64,000 nt of DNA. Origin: Fibrella arboris (lineage in GTDB: Bacteria > Bacteroidota > Bacteroidia > Cytophagales > Spirosomataceae). Where the stretch lies: assembly GCF_041321095.1 (NCBI RefSeq), contig NZ_JBGGWE010000002.1, positions 1 through 64,000 of the forward strand, given 5' to 3'. The position numbers and the translations under genes were made by a program. The first letter of the stretch is position 1. Each line of letters starts with the position of its first letter. Positions 52,532 through 61,533 of the stretch are shown here, piece after piece. Under the pieces are notes generated by a model. It made no database searches and was not told where the DNA came from. It worked only from the letters and a program-made list of their open reading frames with translations.

Positions 52532-54901
52532 CTAGTCGACAATGATCTCGTCTACAGCCAGCGAGGCTTGCTGACCCGTACGCTCGTTGGCGATGTTCGC
52601 TGGTAATTCGTTGCCGGGAACAGTACCATAGTGTTTAATCACGACCCGAACGTACCTGGCGCGGGCTGTTTTGAAATCAGCTACAACCGGAACAACCCGC
52701 CATGGGCCTTCGAGCGGCTCGTTGATGGGCTGGGCTATGGCATCTTTAAACGATTCACCGTCCTTCGATAAGGCCACGTCGACCGATTTAGGTGGCAATA
52801 TCCCGAACATTACTTTCTTCAGGAACGACGCCGTCACTTTCGTCACGGGTTTTACCTCGCCCAAATCTATTGTCAACGCAATGTCATTTCCGCCGTACAC
52901 CTGCACCCAGGGGCGGTCGTCGCGGGGACTGGCAGCCACCTGCCCGTCGGTTAATCGTTTGTGGCCTTCATCGGCCGACTCAGCAGAACCGGCCTGCTTT
53001 GGCGAATCGTAGGTGTATGGCTTGCCCTTTGCCCGGTGGATGTAAAACGTTTCGGCGTATGGCTTATCATTGGCCGGTACGGTCACGGCCTTAATCGTTG
53101 TCGTTTTTGTCAGGGTGATCGGAGCAATGTATTCAGTAGCCGCCGCCGTGGCGTCGCGGCCATTGGTGGTAAAGAAAATCTTACCGTCTGAATCGAGCTT
53201 ACTGAGACGTACCTGCAACTGCCCTTCTCCGGTGAACTGCGTTTCGGACCGTACATCGAGCAGCCGTTTGGCGTAGTTGACGTGCAGGCGATCCAGGCGT
53301 TTCAGATGGTTTTTCAGCCGGGCGGCAAAGTCTTCAAAATTGCGGGGCCCGGCTGGCATCCAGCCAATTTCGGCCAGCGCAATGGCGCGTGGAAAAGCCA
53401 TGTACTCTACCTCTTCGGGCGTATGAATGTATTCAGTCCAGATATTGCCCTGTAATCCCTGAATAAATTTTTGCTCGGCGGCGGTTAGCTCAGCCGGGGT
53501 GGGCTCGTAGGTATATACTTTTTCGAGGGGCAAATAACCCCCGATAGACAGCGGTTCGGTGGTGGGGTCAGCCTGGTACTTGTCCAGGTAACAGAATGCG
53601 CCGGGCGTCATGATGACAGTATGTTTTAGTTTGGCCGCTTCGATTCCCCCCTGAATGCCTCGCCAGCTCATAACGGTGGCGTTGGGCGCCAGACCACCTT
53701 CGAGAATTTCGTCCCAGCCAATGATGGCCCGGCCTTTGCTCACCACAAACTTCTCGACTCGGCGGATGATATAGCTCTGGAGTTCGTCCTCGTTTTTGAG
53801 TGCCAGTTTTTTGATCAGATCCTGGCAAAAGGCACTCTTCTTCCAGGCATCTTTCGGACACTCATCGCCGCCAATGTGAATGTACTTTCCGGGGAAAAGG
53901 GCCATTACTTCGGTCAGTACATCCTGAAAAAAGGTAAAGGTCTTCTCGGTTGGGCAATATACATCGCGGATCACCCCCCATCGCGAGCCAACTTCATAGC
54001 CTTTGGCAGGTTCGCAGCCAAGCTCTGGATAGGCGGCCAAAGCGGCCAGCCCGTGTCCCGGCAATTCAATTTCGGGTACGATGGTAACGTGGCGGGCGGC
54101 CGCATAGCGCACAATATCTTTGATCTGCTCTTGCGTGTAAAAGCCACCATGCGGCTTTCCGTCAAATTGTTGCGGATAGTTTTCGGCATAGTGGCCCACC
54201 AGCGTTTGCTTCCGGGTAGAGCCTACCTGTGTGAGTTTTGGGTACTTTTTGATCTCAATTCGCCAGCCCTGATCATCGGTCAGGTGCCAGTGAAAAGTGT
54301 TCATTTTATGGATGGCCAGCAGGTCAATGAATTTTTTGATAAATGGGGCTGGCATGAAATGACGGCATACATCGAGCATGAGGCCACGATGGGCGTAGCG
54401 GGGCCGGTCGAGCAGGTCGCAGGCGGGCATCGACCAGTTGGCCGCTGCATTTTTGGTGGCGCCATACACATCAGCAGGCAGTAACTGCAGCAGCGTCTGC
54501 ACACCGTAGAAGTAGCCCTTCGGGGTTTCTGCCCCCAAGCGAACACCCTCTGGCGTTACGCGAAGCGTGTATCCTTCAGGACCACAACGACCGGCCGTAT
54601 GCTTGTCGAAGATGATGTGTTTTCCTTTGGCCAGCACTGGCGTAGAGGGTGTCACAACAATGGCCAGTCCACTCGTTGCCTGTAGCTGACTGGCCAGCAA
54701 CTGGGCAGCGGCTGTTTGCGCCGCATCTTTTCCTGTTACCAGAATGCGGGTGGTACTGGCGAGTGTAAAGCGGCCACTCAGACCGGTGAAGCGAGCGGGA
54801 AAGGGAACCAGGTTGTATTCATTCTCAGAGGCCTGGCCAAATGAATTGACTTGAACCAGCAGGAAGCAATTAAGAAGAACCGCAGTTAGAAAACGGGACA
54901 T
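52532..54901 (-). CDS. beta-N-acetylhexosaminidase (GH20)
   Basis: 789 residues, secreted (signal SRFLTAVLLNCFLLVQVNSF). Domains: a GH20 N-terminal domain (about 30-150), the catalytic barrel (about 155-500) with LMLDVCRHFMPAPFIKKFID, WHLTDDQGWRIEIKKYP and the catalytic pair in HIGGDECPKDAWK (about 340), then a chitobiase C-terminal segment (IFFTTNGRDATAAATEY) and a discoidin/F5-8 type C domain at the end (YVRVVIKHYGTVPG). It releases terminal GlcNAc or GalNAc from glycans or chitin fragments in the periplasm or outside. Confidence 0.95.
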   Translation of the reverse strand: MSRFLTAVLLNCFLLVQVNSFGQASENEYNLVPFPARFTGLSGRFTLASTTRILVTGKDAAQTAAAQLLASQLQATSGLAIVVTPSTPVLAKGKHIIFDKHTAGRCGPEGYTLRVTPEGVRLGAETPKGYFYGVQTLLQLLPADVYGATKNAAANWSMPACDLLDRPRYAHRGLMLDVCRHFMPAPFIKKFIDLLAIHKMNTFHWHLTDDQGWRIEIKKYPKLTQVGSTRKQTLVGHYAENYPQQFDGKPHGGFYTQEQIKDIVRYAAARHVTIVPEIELPGHGLAALAAYPELGCEPAKGYEVGSRWGVIRDVYCPTEKTFTFFQDVLTEVMALFPGKYIHIGGDECPKDAWKKSAFCQDLIKKLALKNEDELQSYIIRRVEKFVVSKGRAIIGWDEILEGGLAPNATVMSWRGIQGGIEAAKLKHTVIMTPGAFCYLDKYQADPTTEPLSIGGYLPLEKVYTYEPTPAELTAAEQKFIQGLQGNIWTEYIHTPEEVEYMAFPRAIALAEIGWMPAGPRNFEDFAARLKNHLKRLDRLHVNYAKRLLDVRSETQFTGEGQLQVRLSKLDSDGKIFFTTNGRDATAAATEYIAPITLTKTTTIKAVTVPANDKPYAETFYIHRAKGKPYTYDSPKQAGSAESADEGHKRLTDGQVAASPRDDRPWVQVYGGNDIALTIDLGEVKPVTKVTASFLKKVMFGILPPKSVDVALSKDGESFKDAIAQPINEPLEGPWRVVPVVADFKTARARYVRVVIKHYGTVPGNELPANIANERTGQQASLAVDEIIVD

Positions 54902-54975
54902 GGAAGGGGATGTAGAGTGAGTGATGAAAAAAAGGGTACAGATACATCCCGGACCGAACGTACCTGGCGACTTTG

Positions 54976-56223
54976 TTAAAGCATATCAGCAACCAGTCGG
55001 CCGGTCTGCATGGCAGCATTCAGGGAAGGGTAGGCCGTTTGGTCGCCACATTGGTAGAGGCCACTGCCCAGCCGGAGCGGTTGATGCGGCGAGGCAGGTC
55101 CGTAGGAGGGTAGTGCTTCAGGAATATGATCGGTTCGGAGGTGTTGCCAGCCCCGCACCGACTCGCCGTACCAATTTGTCAATTCAGTACGGATGCGTGC
55201 CGTCAGCGTGTCGGCATCAACCTGCGCAAGTCCCTGTGTACTAACGGAAATCAACAGCTGATCGGTTGGCGCGCAGGCGGGGGCAATGTCACTGACGACC
55301 GTCATGTTGTGCACGGGGGAAGTTCGTTTCGTGTTCAGGATTAACAGCTTATCGGCCGTTAGAGCAGCAGGCCGATCACCAGCGGGGGCGGTAAAATACG
55401 TGCAGGTGGTATGATTAAACGGGGGAAGGCTGGGCGCTGGTTTATTAAGGAGCCGGGCGGCAGAACGGGCATCCACGGCCAGCACTATGGCGTCGGCCCT
55501 TATGGCTTCGCCCGATGCCAGTTGAACGGTATTGCCGGTAATGCGATCAACAGGTGTATTGAGGCGAATGGCCCGCTGAGGCAGGTTAGTAGCCAACTGC
55601 TTGGGAATCGCACCAATACCGGCTGCCGGGATGGCCGCCTCGCCCAGAAAAAAATGTTTAAAACAGAATTCGAAAAAATTGCTCGACGTGGTCAGGTCAT
55701 CTTCCAGAAACACGCCCCCAAAGAACGGCCGGAAAAAGCGCTCGATGATCTGCTCCGAGAAGCCATGGTCACGCAGGTACGTTGCTGTTGTGGTTGCCGA
55801 CTGATTGAAAAGATCGGTAGATGATAACGCCTGGACGTGCCTGATCAGGTCAACGATTCGGAACTTGTCTGCCATTGTTCCGATCGGCGAAAATAAGGTC
55901 TGGAACGTACCGAGCGGCTCACTGAACGGGTTGAGCAGTTTCATCCACTGGGTCTCCGATGGCGTTTCGTGATGAATCAGCGCACCCGAGCGAAACAACT
56001 GTAAATCCAGGGCCGTGTAATTCAGCAGACGCTGGGCCTCGGGGTAGGCAGTGAGCAAAATCTGAAACCCGCGATCTAACCGGAATCCGTTGACCAAATC
56101 AGTACGAACGCGACCGCCAGGTACGTTATCGGCATCGAGTACGAGCACATCACGCCCCTTCTGGTGTAAATAATTGGCGCAGGTGAGGCCGGCCATACCG
56201 GCACCAATAATAACAATCGGCAT
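54976..56223 (-). CDS. FAD-dependent amine-oxidase-like oxidoreductase
   Basis: 415 residues. The FAD-binding Rossmann motif is at the start (MPIVIIGAGMAGLTCANYLH), followed by VLDADNVPGGRVRTD. Middle elements such as FFRPFFGGVFLEDDL and a C-terminal FAD contact (SGLYQCGDQTAYPSLNAAMQ) place it with protoporphyrinogen-oxidase/phytoene-desaturase-like enzymes. The substrate is not known, and no carotenoid or haem genes adjoin. The frame contains three copies of the GGTACGTT octamer. Confidence 0.88.
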   Translation of the reverse strand: MPIVIIGAGMAGLTCANYLHQKGRDVLVLDADNVPGGRVRTDLVNGFRLDRGFQILLTAYPEAQRLLNYTALDLQLFRSGALIHHETPSETQWMKLLNPFSEPLGTFQTLFSPIGTMADKFRIVDLIRHVQALSSTDLFNQSATTTATYLRDHGFSEQIIERFFRPFFGGVFLEDDLTTSSNFFEFCFKHFFLGEAAIPAAGIGAIPKQLATNLPQRAIRLNTPVDRITGNTVQLASGEAIRADAIVLAVDARSAARLLNKPAPSLPPFNHTTCTYFTAPAGDRPAALTADKLLILNTKRTSPVHNMTVVSDIAPACAPTDQLLISVSTQGLAQVDADTLTARIRTELTNWYGESVRGWQHLRTDHIPEALPSYGPASPHQPLRLGSGLYQCGDQTAYPSLNAAMQTGRLVADML

Positions 56224-56509
56224 AAAGTGTACGTAGAGAATAAGAAGCTTTCAGCAAAGAAAAGCGTTCTTAGAGATACATACCTATCGAAAGTTCAGAA
56301 TGAAGGGGCCAGCAAGCGTGCGTCAGCAGATTCACCCGCTACAGTACTTCTGGCCACTGTCACTGATTCTGCGTATGACTTTTTGATGAAAAATTGCATT
56401 ATATGGAGTTAATAAAAAAATAACACACTGATTGTTAGTGTATTAATTTTTACCATTTGACAATTATTTTTAGAAATGCCTATTTTGTCATCGCTTCCTG
56501 ATAAATTAA
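56224..56509. other. A/T-rich divergent intergenic region
   Basis: 286 nt between divergent genes, noticeably richer in A/T in its right half. It holds the promoter at 56456-56487. A short frame starting ATG near 56227 has no supporting features. Confidence 0.5.
56456..56487 (+). promoter_or_regulatory. putative promoter TTTG-N21-TATTTTG
   Basis: TTTG at 56456-56459 and TATTTTG at 56481-56487, 22 nt before the ATG at 56510, in A/T-rich sequence. The -7 box is one base shorter than TAnnTTTG. Confidence 0.45.
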
Positions 56510-57100
56510 ATGCGCCTGCTGCTGATTGATAATTTTGATTCGTTTACATACACACTGGTCGATTACCTGAAACAGGCTGGAGCAGACTGCGTTGTGTACC
56601 GTAATAACGCATCACTGGAAAAAATAACGGCCGATGCGTATGATGCCGTCGTGTTATCGCCTGGTCCGGGTGTGCCCGCCTGTGCCGGTAATTTGATGGC
56701 GGTCATAGATCACTATCATACGCGCTGCCCAATGCTGGGCGTATGTTTGGGTCAGCAGGCCATTGGTCAGTATTTTGGCGCCCAATTAATGAAAAGTGCC
56801 AGGCCAATGCATGGAAAAGTATCAACCATCGACGTGGATACCACAGATGTACTTTTCCGGGGTCTGACTACACAGCTGCAGGTTACCCGTTATCATTCGC
56901 TGACCTTGACGGATGTACCGCCTGAATTGACAATAACGGCGAGGTGCCGGACAGATGGAACTAATGAGATAATGGCAATACGACATCAACACTGGCCAAT
57001 CTTCGGCGTACAATTTCATCCCGAAGCTGTGCTGACTCAATCAGGGCTGTTGATGCTCCGTAACTTCCTGAAAACAACAAAACACGATTCCACGCTATGA
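56510..57100 (+). CDS. glutamine amidotransferase, PabA/TrpG type
   Basis: 196 residues, the usual length. It starts MRLLLIDNFDSFTYTLVDYL. The catalytic triad is Cys79 in MLGVCLGQQAIG and His170/Glu172 in GVQFHPEAVLT. It supplies ammonia to a chorismate-using partner for anthranilate or 4-amino-4-deoxychorismate. No trpE or pabB is adjacent, so it cannot be assigned to tryptophan or folate; a stand-alone gene is more often the folate (pabA) form or serves both. Its TGA overlaps the ATG of the next gene (ATGA), so the two are translationally coupled. Confidence 0.9.
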   Translation: MRLLLIDNFDSFTYTLVDYLKQAGADCVVYRNNASLEKITADAYDAVVLSPGPGVPACAGNLMAVIDHYHTRCPMLGVCLGQQAIGQYFGAQLMKSARPMHGKVSTIDVDTTDVLFRGLTTQLQVTRYHSLTLTDVPPELTITARCRTDGTNEIMAIRHQHWPIFGVQFHPEAVLTQSGLLMLRNFLKTTKHDSTL

Positions 57101-57876
57101 ATTATTCCGTACACCAGGAAGGTGAATTTCGTTACATAGACGAAGGGGCTGGCGACTGCTTGTTGCTGTTGCATGGCTTGTTTGGCGCACTCAGTAACTG
57201 GGATGATGTGATCCGCACCTTCTCGCCGAAGTACCGGGTGGTCATTCCGGTACTGCCCATCTACGATATGCCCATGCGGGAGGCCAGTCTGGACGGGCTG
57301 GTGGCCTTTGTTGAGCGATTTGTGGCTTTTCGGCAGCTGACCGAGTTGACCCTGCTCGGTAATTCGCTGGGTGGACACGTTGGCCTGCTGTATACCTTTA
57401 AACACCCTGACGACGTAAAACGACTTGTCCTGACCGGAAGCTCGGGCTTGTTTGAAAACGGCATGGGCGGCTCATTTCCGAAACGGGGAAGCTATGACTT
57501 TGTAGCCGAGCGCGTTGCCTATACGTTCTACGACCCGGCTGTGGCCACAAAAGAACTGATCGATGAAGTATTCGAGGTGACCAGCAGCATCCCTAAATGC
57601 CTCAACATTGTGCAGATCGCGAAATCGGCACAACGGACAAACATCGCCAAAGAGTTGTATCGGATCAAAGTGCCGACATTGCTTGTCTGGGGGTTGAACG
57701 ATACGATTACGCCGCCGCATGTAGCGCATGAATTCGATCGGCTAATTGATGACACCGAATTACACTTTATCGACAAGTGTTGCCACGCCCCCATGATGGA
57801 GCAACCTGCCAGGTTCAATAGCTTACTGACCCAGTGGCTCGAGAAACATCCGGTCGCGTCGGTTATGAGTTATTAA
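57097..57876 (+). CDS. alpha/beta hydrolase
   Basis: 259 residues, cytoplasmic. Motifs: LLLLHGLFGALSNWDDV (oxyanion, about 21-37), nucleophile elbow LLGNSLGGHVGLLY with Ser at about 91, acid in LLVWGLNDTITPP (about 205) and histidine in IDKCCHAPMMEQPARF (about 233). Substrate unknown. Coupling to the PabA/TrpG-like gene by a 4-nt overlap suggests a role in the same pathway, for instance removal of a side product, but this is inference. Confidence 0.9.
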   Translation: MNYSVHQEGEFRYIDEGAGDCLLLLHGLFGALSNWDDVIRTFSPKYRVVIPVLPIYDMPMREASLDGLVAFVERFVAFRQLTELTLLGNSLGGHVGLLYTFKHPDDVKRLVLTGSSGLFENGMGGSFPKRGSYDFVAERVAYTFYDPAVATKELIDEVFEVTSSIPKCLNIVQIAKSAQRTNIAKELYRIKVPTLLVWGLNDTITPPHVAHEFDRLIDDTELHFIDKCCHAPMMEQPARFNSLLTQWLEKHPVASVMSY

Positions 57877-57903
57877 TCAAGGCCCGAGTGGGTACGTTAA
57901 GCG

Positions 57904-57918
57904 AATTGTGTCACAATT
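57904..57918. promoter_or_regulatory. palindrome AATTGTGTCACAATT, possible operator
   Basis: A perfect 7-bp inverted repeat around one central base, 28 nt after the hydrolase stop and about 80 nt before the CBS gene. The TGTG/CACA half-sites recall regulator operators. No direct evidence of function. Confidence 0.3.
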
Positions 57919-57996
57919 TGGACCAACGCAACCTTGAATTTCAGAACTATCGGAATTTCTTCTTAGTTTTCAGTCGACACTCATCTCTTCGTTAGT

Positions 57997-58665
57997 ATGC
58001 TTGCTGTTGAACTTATCGACCCTATGATTCCCGCGCTTAAGCCGGGCGACTCAGTTGCTGAAGCCCTGGACTGGATGCAGGAGCAGCATCTGACACAGCT
58101 GACAGTGGTTGATAATAGCCAGTATCTGGGCATCGTAAGCGAAGATCTGTTGCTAAACATTCCGGATGATGAACGCCCGATCAGCGAAGTGATGCGCCTG
58201 GCCGAAAAGGTGTTTGCCACAGAGAATCAGCATTTGCTGGAATTGATCGCCTTGACGACCGAACATCGCCTCGATGTATTGGCTATCGTCAATGAAGAGA
58301 ATGAATGCATCGGATCGGTAGGTACAACCGACTTATTGCGGCAGTTCTCACGGGAGCTCGGTATCCAGGAATCCGGCGCGATTCTGGTGCTGGCCCTGGA
58401 TGAGCACGACTATTCGATGGCCGAGATCAGCCGCCTGATCGAAACAAACAATGTCAAGATCATCAGCAGTTATTATAGCAGCCCAGGGTACGGCCTGACA
58501 GAACGCGCCCGCTTGACGCTCAAATTGAACCGAAGAGAAATCACGTCGGTAGTGTCTACGCTCGAACGCTTTGGGTACACCATCGATGCTGCCTTTGCCA
58601 GTACACCGATTGACAGTTTGGATCAGGAACGGCTTAATGCGCTTATGCGCTTTTTGAATACATAA
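57997..58665 (+). CDS. CBS-domain protein with ACT-like C-terminus
   Basis: 222 residues. Two CBS repeats: about 8-60 (GDSVAEALDWMQEQHLTQLT, YLGIVSEDLLLN) and about 70-125 (LLELIALTTEHRLDVLAIVN, CIGSVGTTDLL). The last 80 residues (AILVLALDEHDYSMAEISRL, LTLKLNRREITSVVSTLERF) look like an ACT-type ligand domain. It is presumably a cytoplasmic nucleotide- or amino-acid-sensing regulator. The order CBS, nadK, DUF6089 is conserved in Bacteroidota as far as I recall. Confidence 0.88.
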   Translation: MLAVELIDPMIPALKPGDSVAEALDWMQEQHLTQLTVVDNSQYLGIVSEDLLLNIPDDERPISEVMRLAEKVFATENQHLLELIALTTEHRLDVLAIVNEENECIGSVGTTDLLRQFSRELGIQESGAILVLALDEHDYSMAEISRLIETNNVKIISSYYSSPGYGLTERARLTLKLNRREITSVVSTLERFGYTIDAAFASTPIDSLDQERLNALMRFLNT

Positions 58666-58750
58666 TTCTGATGTACGTTGCTTGTTGCGTTGCCCGATGA
58701 TCAGGTAAGGGATTGCAGGCTTCTATAAACGGCGTACGACTTATTTTTTC

Positions 58751-59626
58751 ATGAAAATCGCCATTCACGGACGCACTTTCCAGGAGGCAGCCCGACCCTT
58801 CGTGCAGTCGATGTTCGATACGCTGGCGGCACGCGGTGCTGAAATTCAACTATCTGAAACGTATCGTCAGTTTTTAGAATCGGCTGGAATTTCGCATCAT
58901 AGTCAGCAGACGTATCACACGCCATCAGAGCTATTCGACGCTGATTTTGCGTTTAGCCTTGGCGGCGATGGTACATTGCTCGACGTTGTGTCGCACGTTG
59001 CTCCCCGGCAAATTCCAATCGTTGGTATCAATATTGGGCGGCTTGGCTTTCTGGCCACGGTGTCGCCGGGGGGGATCCAGTTCATGCTGCACGCCCTGAT
59101 CCATAAAAAATATACGATCGACGAGCGTTCGTTAGTCAGTGTACAGGCTGATACCGATATTTTCGATGGCATTCCGTTTGGCCTGAACGACTTCACCATC
59201 ACCCGAACCCAGAGTTCATCGATGATTACGGTCCATACGTACCTGGACGGTGAATTTCTGAATTCGTACTGGGCAGATGGCATCATCATCTCAACACCGA
59301 GTGGATCAACCGGTTACTCGCTCAGTTGTGGGGGGCCAGTCTTGCTGCCCCAGACAAATAATTTCATTATCACGCCCATCAGTCCGCACAACCTCAACGT
59401 TCGCCCGATGGTCATCATGGATTCCTGCAAACTATCTTTCGAGGTGGAAAGCCGGAGTGGCAACTTTCTGGTAGCGCTGGATTCCCGCTCAAAGACAGTG
59501 GATGCGACCACTAAACTTCATGTTCAACGCGAGCGTTTTTCGGCAAGGCTGGTAAAGCTCAGTGACGATAATTTTTTAAATACGCTCCGTAGTAAACTGA
59601 ACTGGGGCTTCGATGTACGGAATTGA
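58751..59626 (+). CDS. nadK: NAD kinase
   Basis: 291 residues, standard length. Phosphorylates NAD to NADP. Motifs: FSLGGDGTLLDVVSHV (GGDGT, about 74-78), NIGRLGFLATV, LNDFTITRTQSSSMI (N-D/E motif, about 145) and ADGIIISTPSGSTGYSLSCG (about 175). No other NAD genes are nearby. It lies between the CBS gene (85 nt upstream) and the DUF6089 pair. Confidence 0.96.
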   Translation: MKIAIHGRTFQEAARPFVQSMFDTLAARGAEIQLSETYRQFLESAGISHHSQQTYHTPSELFDADFAFSLGGDGTLLDVVSHVAPRQIPIVGINIGRLGFLATVSPGGIQFMLHALIHKKYTIDERSLVSVQADTDIFDGIPFGLNDFTITRTQSSSMITVHTYLDGEFLNSYWADGIIISTPSGSTGYSLSCGGPVLLPQTNNFIITPISPHNLNVRPMVIMDSCKLSFEVESRSGNFLVALDSRSKTVDATTKLHVQRERFSARLVKLSDDNFLNTLRSKLNWGFDVRN

Positions 59627-59770
59627 GCATCCGTAGAAAAGTTTTGTACAGGCCAATATTTTAATCGGCAGGCCGTTTTCAAAGCAGACCACTGATACTG
59701 GAGTCCTACACTCAGCTGGAGGTCGGTGGTCTTGTGACAGGCAAACCGATTTTATTTCGTAATCAATTCC

Positions 59771-60790
59771 ATGACATATAGACCCATTTTTACGCTGGGG
59801 ATTCTGTCGGCACTGCTGGTAGGCGGAAGCAGACACGAGGGGTACGCGCAGCGTCGATCGAATCCCCATTTTTTGCCCTATTCTGAAGTCGGTTTTGGGG
59901 CAGGTACGTCGACCTATTTTGGTGAACTCGCTGGCTATGGACAACCCTTAAAGTCACTGTTCACCCTGCCCAGATGGAATGCCGGTGTTATGTACACGCG
60001 TCATTTCACCCCCCGACTTGGTGTTCGCGCTTCGTTTACCTGGGCCCGTATCACGGGTGACGATTACACGTATGCAAAAGGAAATCCGGTAGAATATGCC
60101 GCTCAGTTTGCCCGTAATCTTCATTTCAGGAATGACCTGAAAGAATTTGCCCTGACCGGGATCTACGATTTTATTCCCGGCGGACGTACCCCTCGTGATC
60201 GCCCCAAGCTAACGCCCTATGCCTTGCTGGGGATCGCGCTGGTGGCACACAATCCTAAAGCCCTCACCGGTCGAGTGGCACCGGGGCAACCCGACAGCAC
60301 TCAGCGTTGGGTTGCGCTGCAACCGTTAGGCACAGAGGGTCAGGGGCAACCCGGATACGCCAAGCCCTATTCGCTGGTCACTATTTCAATTCCAGTGGGC
60401 ATTGGCGTACGGTATAAACTCAACGAAAACTGGAATCTCGCCGCAGAAGTGCGCATGACGCCAACGTTCTCCGATTACCTGGATGATGTAGGGGGGGGCT
60501 ATCCGAACCCGGCTGATCTGGCGACGCCGCTGGCCAGGGCGTTTTCGAACCGTGCCTTTGCTACCGATGCCAGTGGGAACACGGTGATTAAAGAACTGTA
60601 TGCCGCCCGCACAGGCGATAGTCGGCAGGCGGGTCTAAATCAAATAGCGTCAGCGGGAATCAGCCCCGACGCGTTGACTGAACGGGGCGGGACGAGTGCC
60701 CGCATTCCGTTAAAAGATTCGTATCTGCTGACAAGCTTCCAGATACACTATATCATTCCGGCAAAGATCAAATGCCCGCCGATTCGCTAA
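59771..60790 (+). CDS. DUF6089 / PorG-like outer-membrane protein
   Basis: 339 residues with a signal peptide ending near GYAQRR. The pattern YSEVGFGAGTSTYFGELAG, RWNAGVMYTRHFTPRLGVRA and PYALLGIALVAHNPKAL is that of DUF6089 barrels. PorG of Porphyromonas gingivalis, which links the T9SS PorK/PorN ring to the outer membrane, belongs to this family. In many Bacteroidota a DUF6089 gene follows nadK, as here. A T9SS role is therefore plausible, and porX and a sorted amidase occur in the same window. The 60795 gene begins 4 nt after the stop. Confidence 0.8.
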   Translation: MTYRPIFTLGILSALLVGGSRHEGYAQRRSNPHFLPYSEVGFGAGTSTYFGELAGYGQPLKSLFTLPRWNAGVMYTRHFTPRLGVRASFTWARITGDDYTYAKGNPVEYAAQFARNLHFRNDLKEFALTGIYDFIPGGRTPRDRPKLTPYALLGIALVAHNPKALTGRVAPGQPDSTQRWVALQPLGTEGQGQPGYAKPYSLVTISIPVGIGVRYKLNENWNLAAEVRMTPTFSDYLDDVGGGYPNPADLATPLARAFSNRAFATDASGNTVIKELYAARTGDSRQAGLNQIASAGISPDALTERGGTSARIPLKDSYLLTSFQIHYIIPAKIKCPPIR

Positions 60791-60794
60791 CTCT

Positions 60795-61481
60795 GTGACT
60801 ATACAACTCAAAGGCAGGTTGGCCCGGCTCGCTGCAGTTGGGCTTTTTCTCAGCCCACTGCTGGGCGTAAGTCAGAAGATAGAGGTGGGGGGCGCCTTTG
60901 GCGGCCTGCTGTACACTGGCGACGTAGCTCCGGTGCTCAATCCCAAGTTTGTTCGGCCAGGAGGAGGGCTCTTTTTTAGGTATCACCCCAGCCGTTCCTT
61001 TGCGGCGCGGGCACAGGTGTCGCTGGGCCGGATCATCGGTACTGACAGCATCACAACAGATGTATTTCAACAGGCGCGTGGGGCGGCTTTCAGAAACACA
61101 ATTCGTGAAGTGGCCTTACTGGGTGAATATAAGTTTCGGAATTATACGCCGCTCCGAAACGTAAAAAACTGGACACCTTACGTATTTGGCGGCCTGGCCG
61201 TTTTTTCGCACGGACTCAGACAGCCGGGGGATAAGCCCGTCGAGATCGCCTTTCCGCTGGGTGTTGGCGTGAAGTACGAGATAGCCCAGCCCTGGAGCAT
61301 TGGCCTGGAATACACCACCCGATTCACCACAACAGATAATCTGGACGGCTTGGGGACGCCGAAGCCAGGCGCTCCTAAACTCAACCAAAGTGATCCCGAT
61401 CGAAAAGACCACTATACAATGATTTTCCTGACAGTCAGTTATACGTTCTATCGGGTGTTCTGTCCGCCGGGAAGTAACTGA
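60795..61481 (+). CDS. second DUF6089-like outer-membrane protein
   Basis: 228 residues with a GTG start 4 nt after the previous stop, so it is in the same operon. Signal peptide (LARLAAVGLFLSPLLGVSQ). Like its neighbour it starts with a strand IEVGGAFGGLLYTGDV and continues with GGGLFFRYHPSRSFAARAQV, EVALLGEYKFRNYTP and TPYVFGGLAVFSHGLRQPG, ending HYTMIFLTVSYTFYRVFCPP. The motif order matches the upstream gene but without the long extracellular loops, which suggests a tandem duplication followed by shortening. Confidence 0.78.
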   Translation: MTIQLKGRLARLAAVGLFLSPLLGVSQKIEVGGAFGGLLYTGDVAPVLNPKFVRPGGGLFFRYHPSRSFAARAQVSLGRIIGTDSITTDVFQQARGAAFRNTIREVALLGEYKFRNYTPLRNVKNWTPYVFGGLAVFSHGLRQPGDKPVEIAFPLGVGVKYEIAQPWSIGLEYTTRFTTTDNLDGLGTPKPGAPKLNQSDPDRKDHYTMIFLTVSYTFYRVFCPPGSN

Positions 61482-61533
61482 CAACGTAGCTGCCTGCCGA
61501 CTATTCCTTATTTTTGGCAAAAAGTTATCCGTT

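Noticed and set aside
59685..59737. Imperfect inverted repeat between nadK and the DUF6089 gene
   Set aside because: The arms (AGACCACTGA / TCGGTGGTCT) hold several mismatches and no T-run; too weak to call a terminator.
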